A stretch of DNA of 64,000 nucleotides from contig NZ_CP137852.1 in assembly GCF_033547095.1 (NCBI RefSeq), forward strand, positions 4,365,001 to 4,429,000, read 5' to 3'. Below the pieces are notes generated by a model. The model was not told the DNA's origin. It saw only the letters and a list, made by a program, of their open reading frames with translations, and searched no databases. Position numbers and translations under genes: made by a program. This document shows, in pieces, positions 1 through 8,124 of this stretch. The stretch's first letter is position 1. The number at the start of each line of letters is the position of its first letter. The DNA comes from Sediminicoccus rosea. GTDB lineage: Bacteria; Pseudomonadota; Alphaproteobacteria; Acetobacterales; Acetobacteraceae.

Positions 1-464
1 TCGACGTCTCCCAACTCGTGCTGAACGACCTGCGCGCGCGCATCCGCACCGCGCTGCTGGCCGATCGCCTCGGCGCGCTGCGCGACCAGCGCATGACGGC
101 GACCGAGGTGCTGGAGCGCAGCGCCGAGACCGCGCGGCTGCTCGGCGCCACCTATGGCCGCCTGCAGTCGGAGCTGCTGACGCCGCTCGTCGCCCGCAGC
201 CTCGCCATCCTCGCTAGGCGCGGCGAGGTGCCGCCCGTGCTGCTCGAACAGGGGCGCGTCGCGCTGCGCTACGAAAGCCCGCTCGCCCGCGTGCAGGGCC
301 GCGCCGATGCGGCGAACACGCTGCTCTTCCTCGACGCCGTCGCGAAGATGGGTGCCGACGCGGTGGCCGAGGTGGATGCCGCCGCCGCCGCGCGCTGGCT
401 CGCCCGCACCCTCGGCGCGCCGGCCGAGATTTTGGCCCCCACCCCCTCGGTCCAACCGGAGTGA
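1..464 (+). CDS. phage portal (head-to-tail connector) protein, C-terminal part
   Basis: The reading frame is open from the first base of the window (in-frame codons from position 3), so the gene begins upstream. The visible 153 residues are mostly helical and Ala/Arg/Leu-rich. They include the stretch RMTATEVLER, the 'MTATEV..R' pattern typical of the C-terminal part of T7-like head-to-tail connecting proteins (Bacteriophage head-to-tail connecting family). Portals form the dodecameric ring through which DNA enters the capsid. The stop codon overlaps the GTG start of the scaffold gene (GTGA), as expected for the portal-scaffold-capsid order. The identity rests on this motif plus the order of neighbours. 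Confidence 0.75.
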   Translation, partial: DVSQLVLNDLRARIRTALLADRLGALRDQRMTATEVLERSAETARLLGATYGRLQSELLTPLVARSLAILARRGEVPPVLLEQGRVALRYESPLARVQGRADAANTLLFLDAVAKMGADAVAEVDAAAAARWLARTLGAPAEILAPTPSVQPE

Positions 465-1210
465 CACAGCCCATGCCCGACAACCTGCTCGACACCGCCC
501 TCGTTCCCGCCGCCCCGCCGGCCAGCAGCAGCCGCCCGGCCGAGGTGCCGGAGAAATTCTGGGATGCGGAGCGCGGCGAATTGCGCGTGGAGGCCCTGCT
601 CAAGAGCTATCGCGAACTGGAGCGCCGTCTCTCCCAGCGCGCCGCCCCGCCCGCGCCCGAGGCCGACGAGGAGGAGCGCCGCCGCTGGCGCGAGATGATG
701 GGCATCCCCGACAGCCCGGACGGCTACGATGTCACGCCGAAGCATGAGCTCTGCGGCCCCGACCCCGAGATCAACCAGCGCCTGCACGAGGCGGGCTTCT
801 CCTGCGCGCAGGTGCAGCTGCTCTACGACCTCGCCGCCGAACGCCTGCTGCCCCTGGTGGCCGAGGCCGCGCAGCAATTCGAGGCCGACCGCCAGGCCGA
901 GAAGCTGCGCGCGCATTTCGGCGGCGAGGAGCGCTTCCGTCGCGTTGCCGCCCAGCTCAAGGCCTGGGGCCAGGCGAATCTGCCGCCGGGCGTGCTCGAC
1001 GCGCTTTCCACCACCGAGGAGGGGGTGCTGGCGCTCGAGCGCATGATGCGCGGCGACGAGCCCCGCATGGAGCGCGAGACCGCGCCGCCCGAGGCGCTGG
1101 ACGAGGGCGAGCTGCGCCGCCTGATGCGCGACCCGCGCTACTGGCGCACCCGCGAGCCGGAAATCGTGAAGCGCGTCACGGAAGGCTTCCGCAAGCTGGT
1201 CGGCGGCTGA
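461..1210 (+). CDS. capsid assembly (scaffolding) protein
   Basis: This 249-residue acidic, Glu/Arg-rich, largely helical protein has no signal peptide or membrane segment. Near residue 30 it carries PEKFWD followed by LLKSYRELE, the hallmark N-terminal pattern of podoviral capsid-assembly proteins ('P..FWD...G......LL.SY.ELE'). Scaffolds co-assemble with the major capsid protein inside the prohead and leave on DNA packaging. The gene sits directly between portal and major capsid, as in T7 (genes 8, 9, 10). I take the GTG at 461, which overlaps the portal stop; an ATG at 473 is an alternative start four codons in. Confidence 0.8.
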   Translation: MTQPMPDNLLDTALVPAAPPASSSRPAEVPEKFWDAERGELRVEALLKSYRELERRLSQRAAPPAPEADEEERRRWREMMGIPDSPDGYDVTPKHELCGPDPEINQRLHEAGFSCAQVQLLYDLAAERLLPLVAEAAQQFEADRQAEKLRAHFGGEERFRRVAAQLKAWGQANLPPGVLDALSTTEEGVLALERMMRGDEPRMERETAPPEALDEGELRRLMRDPRYWRTREPEIVKRVTEGFRKLVGG

Positions 1211-1265
1211 TGTGCGCGGCCAAGGCCTGATAGAGCCGTCGAGCATCCGGGCCGAATAGGCCCGG

Positions 1266-1285
1266 CGGATCGCATAAGCGATCCG
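1266..1285. repeat. perfect palindromic hairpin next to the left inverted repeat
   Basis: CGGATCGC-ATAA-GCGATCCG gives an 8-bp perfect stem with a 4-base loop. Its last two bases are the first two of the 41-bp repeat at 1284-1324. The same arrangement, palindrome fused to conserved arm, occurs in mirror image at 2427-2510. No T-run follows, so a classical terminator is unlikely. Confidence 0.8.
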
Positions 1286-1324
1286 AAGCCAAGCGCGCGG
1301 AGCGCGCGCCCGGCGTCTGAGGGC
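1284..1324 (+). repeat. 41-bp inverted repeat, left copy, flanking the capsid gene
   Basis: Bases 1284-1324 match the reverse complement of 2427-2467 with three mismatches (one A/G near the middle and a TC/CT swap near the end). The copy begins CGAAGCCAAGCGCGCGG and ends TGAGGGC. The two copies enclose 1102 bases containing only the major capsid gene. It may be a dispersed REP-like element of this genome rather than a phage-specific sequence. Confidence 0.85.
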
Positions 1325-1591
1325 ATCAAAAATTCCAACGCAGGGTGAGCGCCGCGCAGACGCGATGACGTCGCGCGCCCGCCCTGCCTGGCCGCCGATC
1401 CGCCCCCCTCCTCTGCGGGATCGGCGGCCGCGCCCGCCGCCGGCCGCATGCGCTGCGCCGCGGCGGGCGCCACCATTCATCCGCGCAAAACCCGCTCACC
1501 CCAGGCGCGCGGATGCGGCGCGTGCGCGCGGCCCGCACCCGGCCAACCGCGCGGCGCGCCTTCCCCGAAACCCTCCTCGCGGAGACCCCCC

Positions 1592-2425
1592 ATGTCCGGT
1601 TCCATTGACCAGGCCTTCGTCACCCAGTTCCAGGCCGAGGTGCACGAGGCCTACCAGCGCCAGGGCAGCAAGCTGCGCCCGGCCATCCGCAGCAAGTCCA
1701 ACGTGAAGGGCGCCACCACGATCTTCCAGCGCGTCGGCCGCGGCACCGCCAGCTCCAAGGCGCGCAACAATGCCGTGCCGGTGATGAACCTCGAATACTC
1801 CGCCGTCTCCTGCTTCCTGCAGGACCACTATGCGGGCGACTGGATCGACAAGCTCGATGAGCTGAAGACCAATGCGGATGAGATCGGCGTGCTCGCCTCG
1901 GCCGGCGCGCATGCGCTGGGCCGCAAGACGGATGAGCTGATCATCACGGCGCTCGACCTCGGCACGCGCGAGGCGGTGGGCACCCAGGCCGGCCAGACCG
2001 ACAATGACGGGCTGACCCGCGCCAAGGTGCTGCTGGCCTTCGAGATGCTGGGCGCCATGGACGTGCCGGATGACGGCAACCGCTATGCCGTGGTCGGCTG
2101 GAAGCAGTGGAGCGAGCTGCTGACGCTGCCCGAATTCGCCAGCGCCGACTATGTGGGCGACGCCAACCTGCCCTGGCGCGGCATGCAGGCGAAGCAGTGG
2201 CTCGGCGCCACCTGGATCCCGCATTCCGGCCTGACGAAGACCGGCACGATCCGCTCCTGCTACTTCTTCCACAAGACCGCGATCGGCCATGCGGCCGCGT
2301 CGGAGATCGTCACCGACGTGACCTGGCATGGCGACCGCGCGGCGCATTTCGTGAACAGCATGATGAGCCAGGGCGCGTGTCTGATCGACGACGCCGGCGT
2401 GGTTCGTATGCGCTGCAAGGAATAA
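1592..2425 (+). CDS. phage major capsid protein
   Basis: Residues 1-277 form one soluble protein of the size expected for a podoviral major capsid protein. The start ATG at 1592 is preceded by GGAG at 1581-1584. An in-frame extension back to 1448 has no ribosome-binding site and unlikely composition, so I reject it. The N-terminus (MSGSIDQAFVTQFQ) and a central region beginning GRKTDELIITALD resemble capsid proteins of alphaproteobacterial podoviruses, and the position after the scaffold and before the tail-tube gene agrees. It builds the icosahedral head shell. The gene is isolated by long non-coding spacers on both sides, each with a hairpin and one arm of an inverted repeat, which is unusual in an otherwise overlapping cluster. 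Confidence 0.85.
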   Translation: MSGSIDQAFVTQFQAEVHEAYQRQGSKLRPAIRSKSNVKGATTIFQRVGRGTASSKARNNAVPVMNLEYSAVSCFLQDHYAGDWIDKLDELKTNADEIGVLASAGAHALGRKTDELIITALDLGTREAVGTQAGQTDNDGLTRAKVLLAFEMLGAMDVPDDGNRYAVVGWKQWSELLTLPEFASADYVGDANLPWRGMQAKQWLGATWIPHSGLTKTGTIRSCYFFHKTAIGHAAASEIVTDVTWHGDRAAHFVNSMMSQGACLIDDAGVVRMRCKE

Positions 2426-2426
2426 C

Positions 2427-2467
2427 GCCCTCAAGCGCCGGGCGCGCGCCCCGCGCGCTTGGCTTCG
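2427..2467 (-). repeat. 41-bp inverted repeat, right copy, flanking the capsid gene
   Basis: This is the reverse-complement partner of 1284-1324 (38 of 41 identical). It begins one base after the capsid stop codon. Its outer end overlaps by two bases a second, different palindrome (2466-2510), mirroring the architecture on the left side. Confidence 0.85.
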
Positions 2468-2510
2468 CCGCCCAACCGTTGTGCCGGGCCACACGCCCGG
2501 TTGGGCGGCG
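2466..2510. repeat. long palindrome after the capsid gene
   Basis: A perfect 13-bp stem (CGCCGCCCAACCG at 2466-2478 against 2498-2510) encloses a 19-base loop that contains a competing smaller hairpin (CCGGGC/GCCCGG). It is joined to the right arm of the capsid-flanking inverted repeat. It could act in RNA as a barrier to 3' exonucleases or in DNA as a cruciform. Confidence 0.75.
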
Positions 2511-2538
2511 CCGGCCGTCGTGCGACCGGATTCTGTTG

Positions 2539-2567
2539 GGGCGGCTTCCGTTCTTCGGGAGCCGCCC
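2539..2567 (+). terminator. hairpin terminator candidate downstream of the capsid gene
   Basis: GGGCGGCTTCCG pairs with CGGGAGCCGCCC: a 12-bp stem with one G-T pair around the 5-base loop TTCTT. Only TTG follows instead of a U-tract, so termination may be partial. T7 also places its main late terminator right after the capsid gene, which fits partial read-through into the tail genes here. Confidence 0.5.
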
Positions 2568-2606
2568 TTGCGCCCCTTCCCCTCCCCCTCCCCCGGAGAT
2601 TTCGCC

Positions 2607-3176
2607 ATGGCGCTCACTGCGCTCGAACTCTGCTCGCGCGCCCTCCTGCGCATCGGCGCCCAGGCCATCGCCTCCATGGATGAGGGGACCGCCGAGGCGG
2701 AGATCGCGTCGGGCCTCTATGACGGCATCCGCGACGCCCTGCTCTCCGCGCATCCCTGGAGCTTCGCCACGGGCCAGGCGAGCCTGCCGCGCCTCGCCGC
2801 CGAGCCGAGCGCCGACCACCCCTGCGCCTTCCAGCTGCCGCCGAACTTCCTGCGGGCGCTATCGGCCGGCAGCCTCGGTGCGGGGCGCGGCCTCAGCTAC
2901 CGCCTGCTGGAGGACCGGCTGCATTGCGATGCGGCGCAGGTGACGCTGACCTACATCTTTCGCCCGCATGAGAGCACCTTCCCGGCCTTCTTCGCCGCCG
3001 CCCTTGTCGCGCGCCTCTCGGCCGAATTCTGCATCCCGCTGACCGAGAGCAGCACGCGCGCCCAGCTCCTCTTCAACCAAGCCGAGGCGGAGCTGCGCGC
3101 CGCGCGCCGTGCCGACAGCCAGCAGACCACCACCCAGGCGCTGGACGGCTTCCCGCTGATCCGCGCGCGGGGCTGA
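2607..3176 (+). CDS. tail tubular protein A-like (head-tail adaptor, gp11-like)
   Basis: A 189-residue protein starting at ATG 2607, eight bases after GGAG (2595-2598). The N-terminus (LTALELCSRALLRIGAQAI) and the region ending in SAHPWSFA are the conserved signature of podoviral tail tubular protein A / gp11 adaptors ('A....L..IG....I.S', then 'HPW.FA'). In T7 this ring sits under the portal and joins it to the nozzle. The gene lies three bases before the next tail gene. An in-frame upstream extension to 2481 runs through the palindrome and is not credible. Confidence 0.75.
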   Translation: MALTALELCSRALLRIGAQAIASMDEGTAEAEIASGLYDGIRDALLSAHPWSFATGQASLPRLAAEPSADHPCAFQLPPNFLRALSAGSLGAGRGLSYRLLEDRLHCDAAQVTLTYIFRPHESTFPAFFAAALVARLSAEFCIPLTESSTRAQLLFNQAEAELRAARRADSQQTTTQALDGFPLIRARG

Positions 3177-3179
3177 GCC

Positions 3180-5060
3180 ATGGCCGCCTCCCGCCAGACC
3201 AAGTCCAGCTTCGCCGCCGGCGAGCTGGCGCCCGAGCTGCTGGGCCGCGCTGATCTGCGCGCCTATGCCAATGGCGCGCGGCGCCTGCGCAACGTGTTCA
3301 TCCAGCCGACCGGTGGCGTGACGCGCCGGCCCGGCCTGCGCCACATCGCCATGCTGCCCGGCGCCGCCCGGCTGCTGGCCTTCGAGTTCAACACCGAGCA
3401 GGCCTATCTCCTCGTCTTCACCGACGGGCTGTTCAGCGTCTACCTCGAGGACGCGCTGGTGGCGCAGGGCCCGGCGCCCTGGAGCACGGCGCAGCTCCCG
3501 CAGCTCGCCTTCACGCAGAGCGCCGACACGCTGCTGATCTGCCACCCGGACGCACCGCCGCAACGCCTCACACGGAGCAGCCACACGAGCTGGAGCATGA
3601 GCACCTGGTCCCTCGCGCAACTGCCGACCTATCGCTTCCTCGACGCCGGCATCGCACTCACGCCCAGCGGCACCGGGGGCAGCATCACGCTCACGGCCCC
3701 GGGCGCGGCCTTCCAGGCCGGGCATGCCGGAACGCCCTTCCGCTTCCGCGGCCGCCTCGGCGTGCTCACCGCGGTCGCCTCACCGACGCAGGCCAGCCTC
3801 AGCCTCGGCGAGGCGCTGCCCGACACGGCGGCCAGCACGGATTGGGAGGAGGCCGCGTTCAGCCCGGTGCGCGGCTGGCCCGTCAGCGCCTGCTTTCACC
3901 AGGACCGCCTCGTCATCGGCGGCTCGCGCGATCTGCCCAATCGCCTCTGGCTCTCCCGCTCGGGCGACCTGTTCAATTTCGACAAGGGCAGCGGCCTCGA
4001 TGACCAAGGCATCGAGTTCGGCCTGCTGTCGGACCAGGTGAACGCCATCCGCGGCGTCTTCTCCGGCCGGCACCTGCAGCTCTTCACCACGGGCGGCGAA
4101 TGGATGGTGAGCGGCGAGCCGCTGACACCCTCCTCCATCCAGCTCAACCGGCAGACGCGCATCGGCAGCAGCGCCACGCGCATGATCCCGCCGGTGGATG
4201 TGGATGGCAGCACCATCTTCGCCGCCCGGAGCGGAAGGGCGATCCACGAATTCGCCTATACCGACGTGCAGCAGGCCTATCAGTCGAACGACCTCGGCCT
4301 GGTCGCGGCACATCTCATCCGCAACCCGACCTCCATGGCCTATGACCAGTCGCGCCGCCTTCTGCACGTGACGATGGAAGATGGCGGCCTCGCCACGCTC
4401 ACGCTGTTCCGCGCCGAGCAGGTGACGGCCTGGACCCGGCAGGAGACGGCGGGCGCCTTCACCCATGTGGCGGAAGTGGATGGCCGCGTCTTCGTCGCGG
4501 TGCTGCGCCAGGGCACCCACCGGCTGGAGCGCTTCGAGCCCGGCTTCGGCCTGGATGCCGCGCTGGAAGGCGCCAGCGCCACGCCGAAGGATCGCTGGAC
4601 CGGCCTCGCGCATCTGGAAGGTTCCACCGTCGGCGTGCTGGCCGATGGAGCGCCGCGCCAGGCGGCGCTGGTGTCGCAGGGCGCGGTCACGCTCGATCCG
4701 CCGGCCATGACGACGCAGATCGGCCTCAGCTACGCGCATGAGATCGAGCCCCTGCCACCCGAGCTCTCGGGCGTCGCGGGCAGCCGGGCCGCGCCGCTGC
4801 GCCTCGTCTCCGTCAGCTTCCGCCTCCTGGAGACGGCGGCACTCGACGTGGATCTCGGCCGTGGCCCCGCGCCCGTCGCCTTCCGCCGGCTCGACACGCC
4901 GCTGCTCGACGCCGCGCCGCCGCGCTTCAGCGGTGATGTGCGCCTGGCCGCTCTCGGCTGGCGGCGCGATGCGATGCGTCCGCTCTGGCGGATCGCGGGC
5001 GATGCGCCGCTGCCGCTCACGCTGCTCTCCGTCACCACCGACATGAGGACGACCGACTGA
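3180..5060 (+). CDS. large tail tube/nozzle protein (gp12-like)
   Basis: A 626-residue beta-rich protein without membrane segments. The N-terminus contains KSSFAAGELAPELLGRADL and GGVTRRPGLRHIA, the pattern 'F..GE..P.L.GR.DL......G...N......G...RRPG' shared by large tail tube/stabilisation proteins of podoviruses. It has roughly the size and exactly the position of T7 gp12 (tail tubular protein B, the nozzle). It begins three bases after the adaptor stop and ends in a TGATG overlap with the next gene. Homologues are often annotated only as hypothetical phage proteins, so the structural role is inferred from position and signature. Confidence 0.7.
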   Translation: MAASRQTKSSFAAGELAPELLGRADLRAYANGARRLRNVFIQPTGGVTRRPGLRHIAMLPGAARLLAFEFNTEQAYLLVFTDGLFSVYLEDALVAQGPAPWSTAQLPQLAFTQSADTLLICHPDAPPQRLTRSSHTSWSMSTWSLAQLPTYRFLDAGIALTPSGTGGSITLTAPGAAFQAGHAGTPFRFRGRLGVLTAVASPTQASLSLGEALPDTAASTDWEEAAFSPVRGWPVSACFHQDRLVIGGSRDLPNRLWLSRSGDLFNFDKGSGLDDQGIEFGLLSDQVNAIRGVFSGRHLQLFTTGGEWMVSGEPLTPSSIQLNRQTRIGSSATRMIPPVDVDGSTIFAARSGRAIHEFAYTDVQQAYQSNDLGLVAAHLIRNPTSMAYDQSRRLLHVTMEDGGLATLTLFRAEQVTAWTRQETAGAFTHVAEVDGRVFVAVLRQGTHRLERFEPGFGLDAALEGASATPKDRWTGLAHLEGSTVGVLADGAPRQAALVSQGAVTLDPPAMTTQIGLSYAHEIEPLPPELSGVAGSRAAPLRLVSVSFRLLETAALDVDLGRGPAPVAFRRLDTPLLDAAPPRFSGDVRLAALGWRRDAMRPLWRIAGDAPLPLTLLSVTTDMRTTD

Positions 5061-5500
5061 TGGCCGCTTTGTCTTCCCTCGCCACCCTCGCCTCCACCGG
5101 CGTCGGCCTCTATGCGCAGAGCCGCACCGCGCAGCAGCAGGCGGCGACGCAGCGCGCCCAGGCCGAAATCACCCGCCAGCAGGAAGCGGCGCGCCAGCAG
5201 CAGCTCACGCTGCAACAGCAGGCCGAGGCGCGGGCGCGCGGTGAGCAGGTGGCGCGCACGGTCGCCTCAGCGCGCGCGCGCCTCGCGGCCGGCGGGCTGC
5301 AGGTGAGCGACGGTTCCGCCGCCAGCGTCACGCAGGGGCTGCGCGCCGATGCGGCGGCCGGCCAGGCGGATAGCGATGCGATCTTCCGCGCGCGCCTCAG
5401 CGCGGGCCGCGCCTCGCTGCTCAACCCGGACGCCACGCTCACCAGCGTGCTGCGCGCGGTGCCGAGCTTCGGCAACGCCGTCCGCAACCTGCTCGACTGA
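5060..5500 (+). CDS. small coiled-coil internal virion-like protein
   Basis: A 146-residue protein. After a short N-terminal segment (about residues 1-20, ending in a GVGLYAQ turn) it becomes a Gln/Ala/Arg-rich helix (roughly 22-75) with strong coiled-coil character, then ARLAAGGLQVSDGSAASV. This resembles the small virion protein found between nozzle and fibre in many alphaproteobacterial podoprophages and is positionally comparable to T7 gp14. The big internal-core partners normally encoded next to it (gp15, gp16) are missing, so either this phage type manages without them or they were lost. Start ATG overlaps the preceding stop (TGATG). Confidence 0.55.
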   Translation: MAALSSLATLASTGVGLYAQSRTAQQQAATQRAQAEITRQQEAARQQQLTLQQQAEARARGEQVARTVASARARLAAGGLQVSDGSAASVTQGLRADAAAGQADSDAIFRARLSAGRASLLNPDATLTSVLRAVPSFGNAVRNLLD

Positions 5501-5551
5501 TCCCTCCCCACCGGCGCGATTCCCTCCCGCCCCCAGCTTTCGGAGCACCTG

Positions 5552-7834
5552 ATGTCCGAGCACATCCGCATCGGCGATATCGCGCCGCGCGTGCACTACG
5601 TCGCCGACGGCGTGCAGACCGCCTTCACCTATCCCTTCCCGATCTTCGAGCCGGGCGACCTGGAGGTGCTGACCGACAACGCGCCCGCAAATTACGGCTT
5701 CACGGTCGAAGGCGCGGGCGACTCCGCCGGTGGCACCCTGCGCTATGCCGATGCGCCGGCGCCGGGCACGCGCATCACCATCCTGCGCCGCCTCACCATC
5801 GAACGCGTGACGGATTTCCAGTCCAACGGCGTCCTGCGCGCCAATACGCTGAACGACGAGCTGGACCGCCAGGTGGCGGCCCTGCAGGAGGTGCGGGACG
5901 ACGTGCAGGGCGCAATCCGCCTCTCCGCCGCGGAGGCGCCGTCCGGCATGGTGCTGCCGCTGCGCGCCGCCCGCGCCGAGAAGCTGCTCGGCTTCGACGC
6001 GACCGGCGACGTCATGGCCTATGACCGCACGGGCACCATCGCCGCCGCCTTTCCCGGCGCCGTACCGCGCAGCGTGGAGGACAAGCTGGCCGAGACACTG
6101 ACGGCGCGCGACTTCGGCGCGACCGGTGACGGCGTGAGCGATGACGGCCCGGCGCTGCAGGCGGCGATGAATGCGGCGGGCGCGGCGGGCAAGCACCTCG
6201 TCATCGGCGAGGGCACCTACCGCACGACCATGCCCCTGCTGCTGCCCGGCGGCGCCGCCGGCCTCACCATGCACGGCACCATCCTCTATGCCGGCCCGGG
6301 CGGCCTCACGGCGCTGACCATCGGCGATGGCGGGGCGGTGCGGAACGCCACCAAGCTCTACCAGGGGCTGCGCGTGATCCGCGCCACCATCAGCGACTGG
6401 ATGAACTTCGGCGACATCGGCATCGTCCTGCGCAACCTCGATTCCAGCGTGGTCGAGATCCGCCAGGTGGAGGGCTTCACCATCGGCGCGCAGACGCTGG
6501 GCGTGGAGCGCGGCTTCGAGGACAGCAACGTCCATCTCGGCCGCATCGTGAACAACCACATCGGCCTCGACATCCAGACCCAGACGGCGGCCGCCTGGAA
6601 CACCTCGATACGCTATTACGGCGGGCATTTCGCCATCGCGAGCGCGCTGCATCCGACGTTGAGCCGCTACGGCATCCGCTTCTCGGCGCAGCCGGGCGCC
6701 TATGTCGCGCACAACCGCCACGTCTTCTTCGGGCCCGCCTTCGAGCTGCAGGCGCGCGACCGGCCCGCCATCCAGGGCATCCCCTTCCTCAGCCTGGTGA
6801 ACAGCCGTGCCGTCATCGTCTATGGTATGCGGATGGAGGGCTGCTCGCCCTATCCGGCGCGGCATGCCGGCAACGCGCAGGACCATGTCTACGAAGTCGC
6901 CTGGGCGAGCCAGGGCTACCTGCTGGAGGTGCTCTATGACGGCACGGCGGCGCGCGTCGGCGCCGTGGTGCGCGGCATGCACCAGGCGGCCGCGCATCGC
7001 GAATTCACGCGGGAGGTGGGTGCCGTGCCCAGCCTGCGCGCCGCCGCCTTCCGCTGGAATGCCTCGCAGACAGGCTTCGACCAGTTGGCCTGCCTCTCCA
7101 CCAATGTCAGCGGCAACCCGACCACGCTGCCCGACTTCGCCCTGCCCGGCCTCGAGGACTACGTGCTCACCAATCGCGGCGTGGTGCTGCCGGGCGGGCG
7201 CGGCCTCGGCTTCGTCGTGGATGCGACCCGCGCGCGGGAATTCGCGCTGGCCGTGGATGCCGACGATCCACGCCTGATCGTGCAGTGCTTCGATGCGGGG
7301 ATGGGCCTGCTGACCGACGCGGGGGGGCAGCTCGTCCGCGCCTCAGGCATGTCCATGACCTGGAACGCCACCGCCCGCTGGTGGCAGGGCTCGGCCGACA
7401 TGACGGATGCCGATCTCACGCGGCTGCAGGTGGTGCGGCTCGAGCCCGCCGTCGCCTATGCCATCATCGGCGTGGCGCGCATCGGCACGGATTACGAGGT
7501 GCGGGCCATGCGCCTCTTCTGCGACCCCGCGGTCTCGCCGCCGCTGCTCTACGGCCTGCCGGACCTGCGCCACGGCGCGCGCGAACTGCGTGCCGAGCTG
7601 GCCTGGGACCCGCCCTCGATCGCGGCGGGTGCGAGCGCGCAGCTCAACGTGCCCCTCGCCGGCGCCAGGCCCGGCGATTTCGTGCAGGCCGCCTTCACGC
7701 TCTCCACCTCCGGCGTCGTCTTCCTCGCGCAGATCGGCGCGCAGGATGTGGTGACGGTGACGGCGTGGAACCGCAGCGGCGCCGCGGTGGACCTCGGCGC
7801 CGGCACGGTCAGGGTCCGCCTGGTGAAGTCGTGA
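5552..7834 (+). CDS. tail fibre / tailspike protein
   Basis: A 760-residue protein starting at ATG 5552, with a CGGAG site about ten bases upstream. Residues 1 to about 125 form a T7 tail-fibre N-terminal (particle-anchoring) domain, recognisable from the YVADGVQTAFTYPFPIF region and the helix NTLNDELDRQVAALQ. From about residue 185 the motif ARDFGATGDGVSDDGPALQ marks a pectate-lyase-type right-handed beta-helix, typical of tailspikes that bind or cleave surface polysaccharide. The remainder is beta-rich and probably receptor-specific. It likely recognises capsule, LPS or exopolysaccharide of the host. The stop overlaps the next gene by GTGA. Confidence 0.85.
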   Translation: MSEHIRIGDIAPRVHYVADGVQTAFTYPFPIFEPGDLEVLTDNAPANYGFTVEGAGDSAGGTLRYADAPAPGTRITILRRLTIERVTDFQSNGVLRANTLNDELDRQVAALQEVRDDVQGAIRLSAAEAPSGMVLPLRAARAEKLLGFDATGDVMAYDRTGTIAAAFPGAVPRSVEDKLAETLTARDFGATGDGVSDDGPALQAAMNAAGAAGKHLVIGEGTYRTTMPLLLPGGAAGLTMHGTILYAGPGGLTALTIGDGGAVRNATKLYQGLRVIRATISDWMNFGDIGIVLRNLDSSVVEIRQVEGFTIGAQTLGVERGFEDSNVHLGRIVNNHIGLDIQTQTAAAWNTSIRYYGGHFAIASALHPTLSRYGIRFSAQPGAYVAHNRHVFFGPAFELQARDRPAIQGIPFLSLVNSRAVIVYGMRMEGCSPYPARHAGNAQDHVYEVAWASQGYLLEVLYDGTAARVGAVVRGMHQAAAHREFTREVGAVPSLRAAAFRWNASQTGFDQLACLSTNVSGNPTTLPDFALPGLEDYVLTNRGVVLPGGRGLGFVVDATRAREFALAVDADDPRLIVQCFDAGMGLLTDAGGQLVRASGMSMTWNATARWWQGSADMTDADLTRLQVVRLEPAVAYAIIGVARIGTDYEVRAMRLFCDPAVSPPLLYGLPDLRHGARELRAELAWDPPSIAAGASAQLNVPLAGARPGDFVQAAFTLSTSGVVFLAQIGAQDVVTVTAWNRSGAAVDLGAGTVRVRLVKS

Positions 7835-8124
7835 GGCCGCGCAAGCCGCGCGGCTGGACGACCGACCTCGAGACCGCGCTGCCGCTGGTCGCGCGCCACT
7901 ATCTGCGCTTCGTCCAGGACACGGAGCACGAGGCCGACAGCAAGGCCTTCGCCGCGCGCCAGACGGCGGCGAAGACCGCGCTCTCGCATCTCGAGCAGCT
8001 GATGCGGGTTGCTGGCGGCGGTGGCGAGACGGCTGTGGATTCCGCCCTCCAGGCGCTGGATGCGGCGCGGCAGGAAATGGACGAAGAGGAGACGCCCGCG
8101 GATGACCCAGGAGAGCCTGGCTGA
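7831..8124 (+). CDS. putative small terminase subunit
   Basis: A 97-residue charged helical protein. The GTG start at 7831 overlaps the tail-fibre stop (GTGA), and its 3' end overlaps the large-terminase start by 23 bases. The sequence has Arg/Lys-rich N-terminal residues, a helical middle (roughly 15-65) and an acidic C-terminus ending in Glu/Asp/Pro. I recognise no diagnostic motif. The call rests on size and on location directly before the large terminase, where T7-like phages encode the DNA-recognition subunit (gp18). A small hypothetical phage protein is the alternative. Confidence 0.45.
   Translation: MRPRKPRGWTTDLETALPLVARHYLRFVQDTEHEADSKAFAARQTAAKTALSHLEQLMRVAGGGGETAVDSALQALDAARQEMDEEETPADDPGEPG

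Larger units (their letters stand above)
1211..1591 (+). other. 381-base non-coding region between scaffold and capsid genes
   Basis: No credible gene is present. The region holds a stem GGGCC/GGCCC near 1249-1264, a perfect hairpin at 1266-1285 (8-bp stem CGGATCGC, loop ATAA), and directly after it the left copy of a 41-bp inverted repeat (1284-1324). The rest, about 1325-1580, is GC-rich low-complexity sequence. A GGAG ribosome-binding site at 1581-1584 serves the capsid gene. A late promoter or processing site that boosts capsid expression would be expected here by analogy with T7, but I cannot point to one. Confidence 0.7.
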
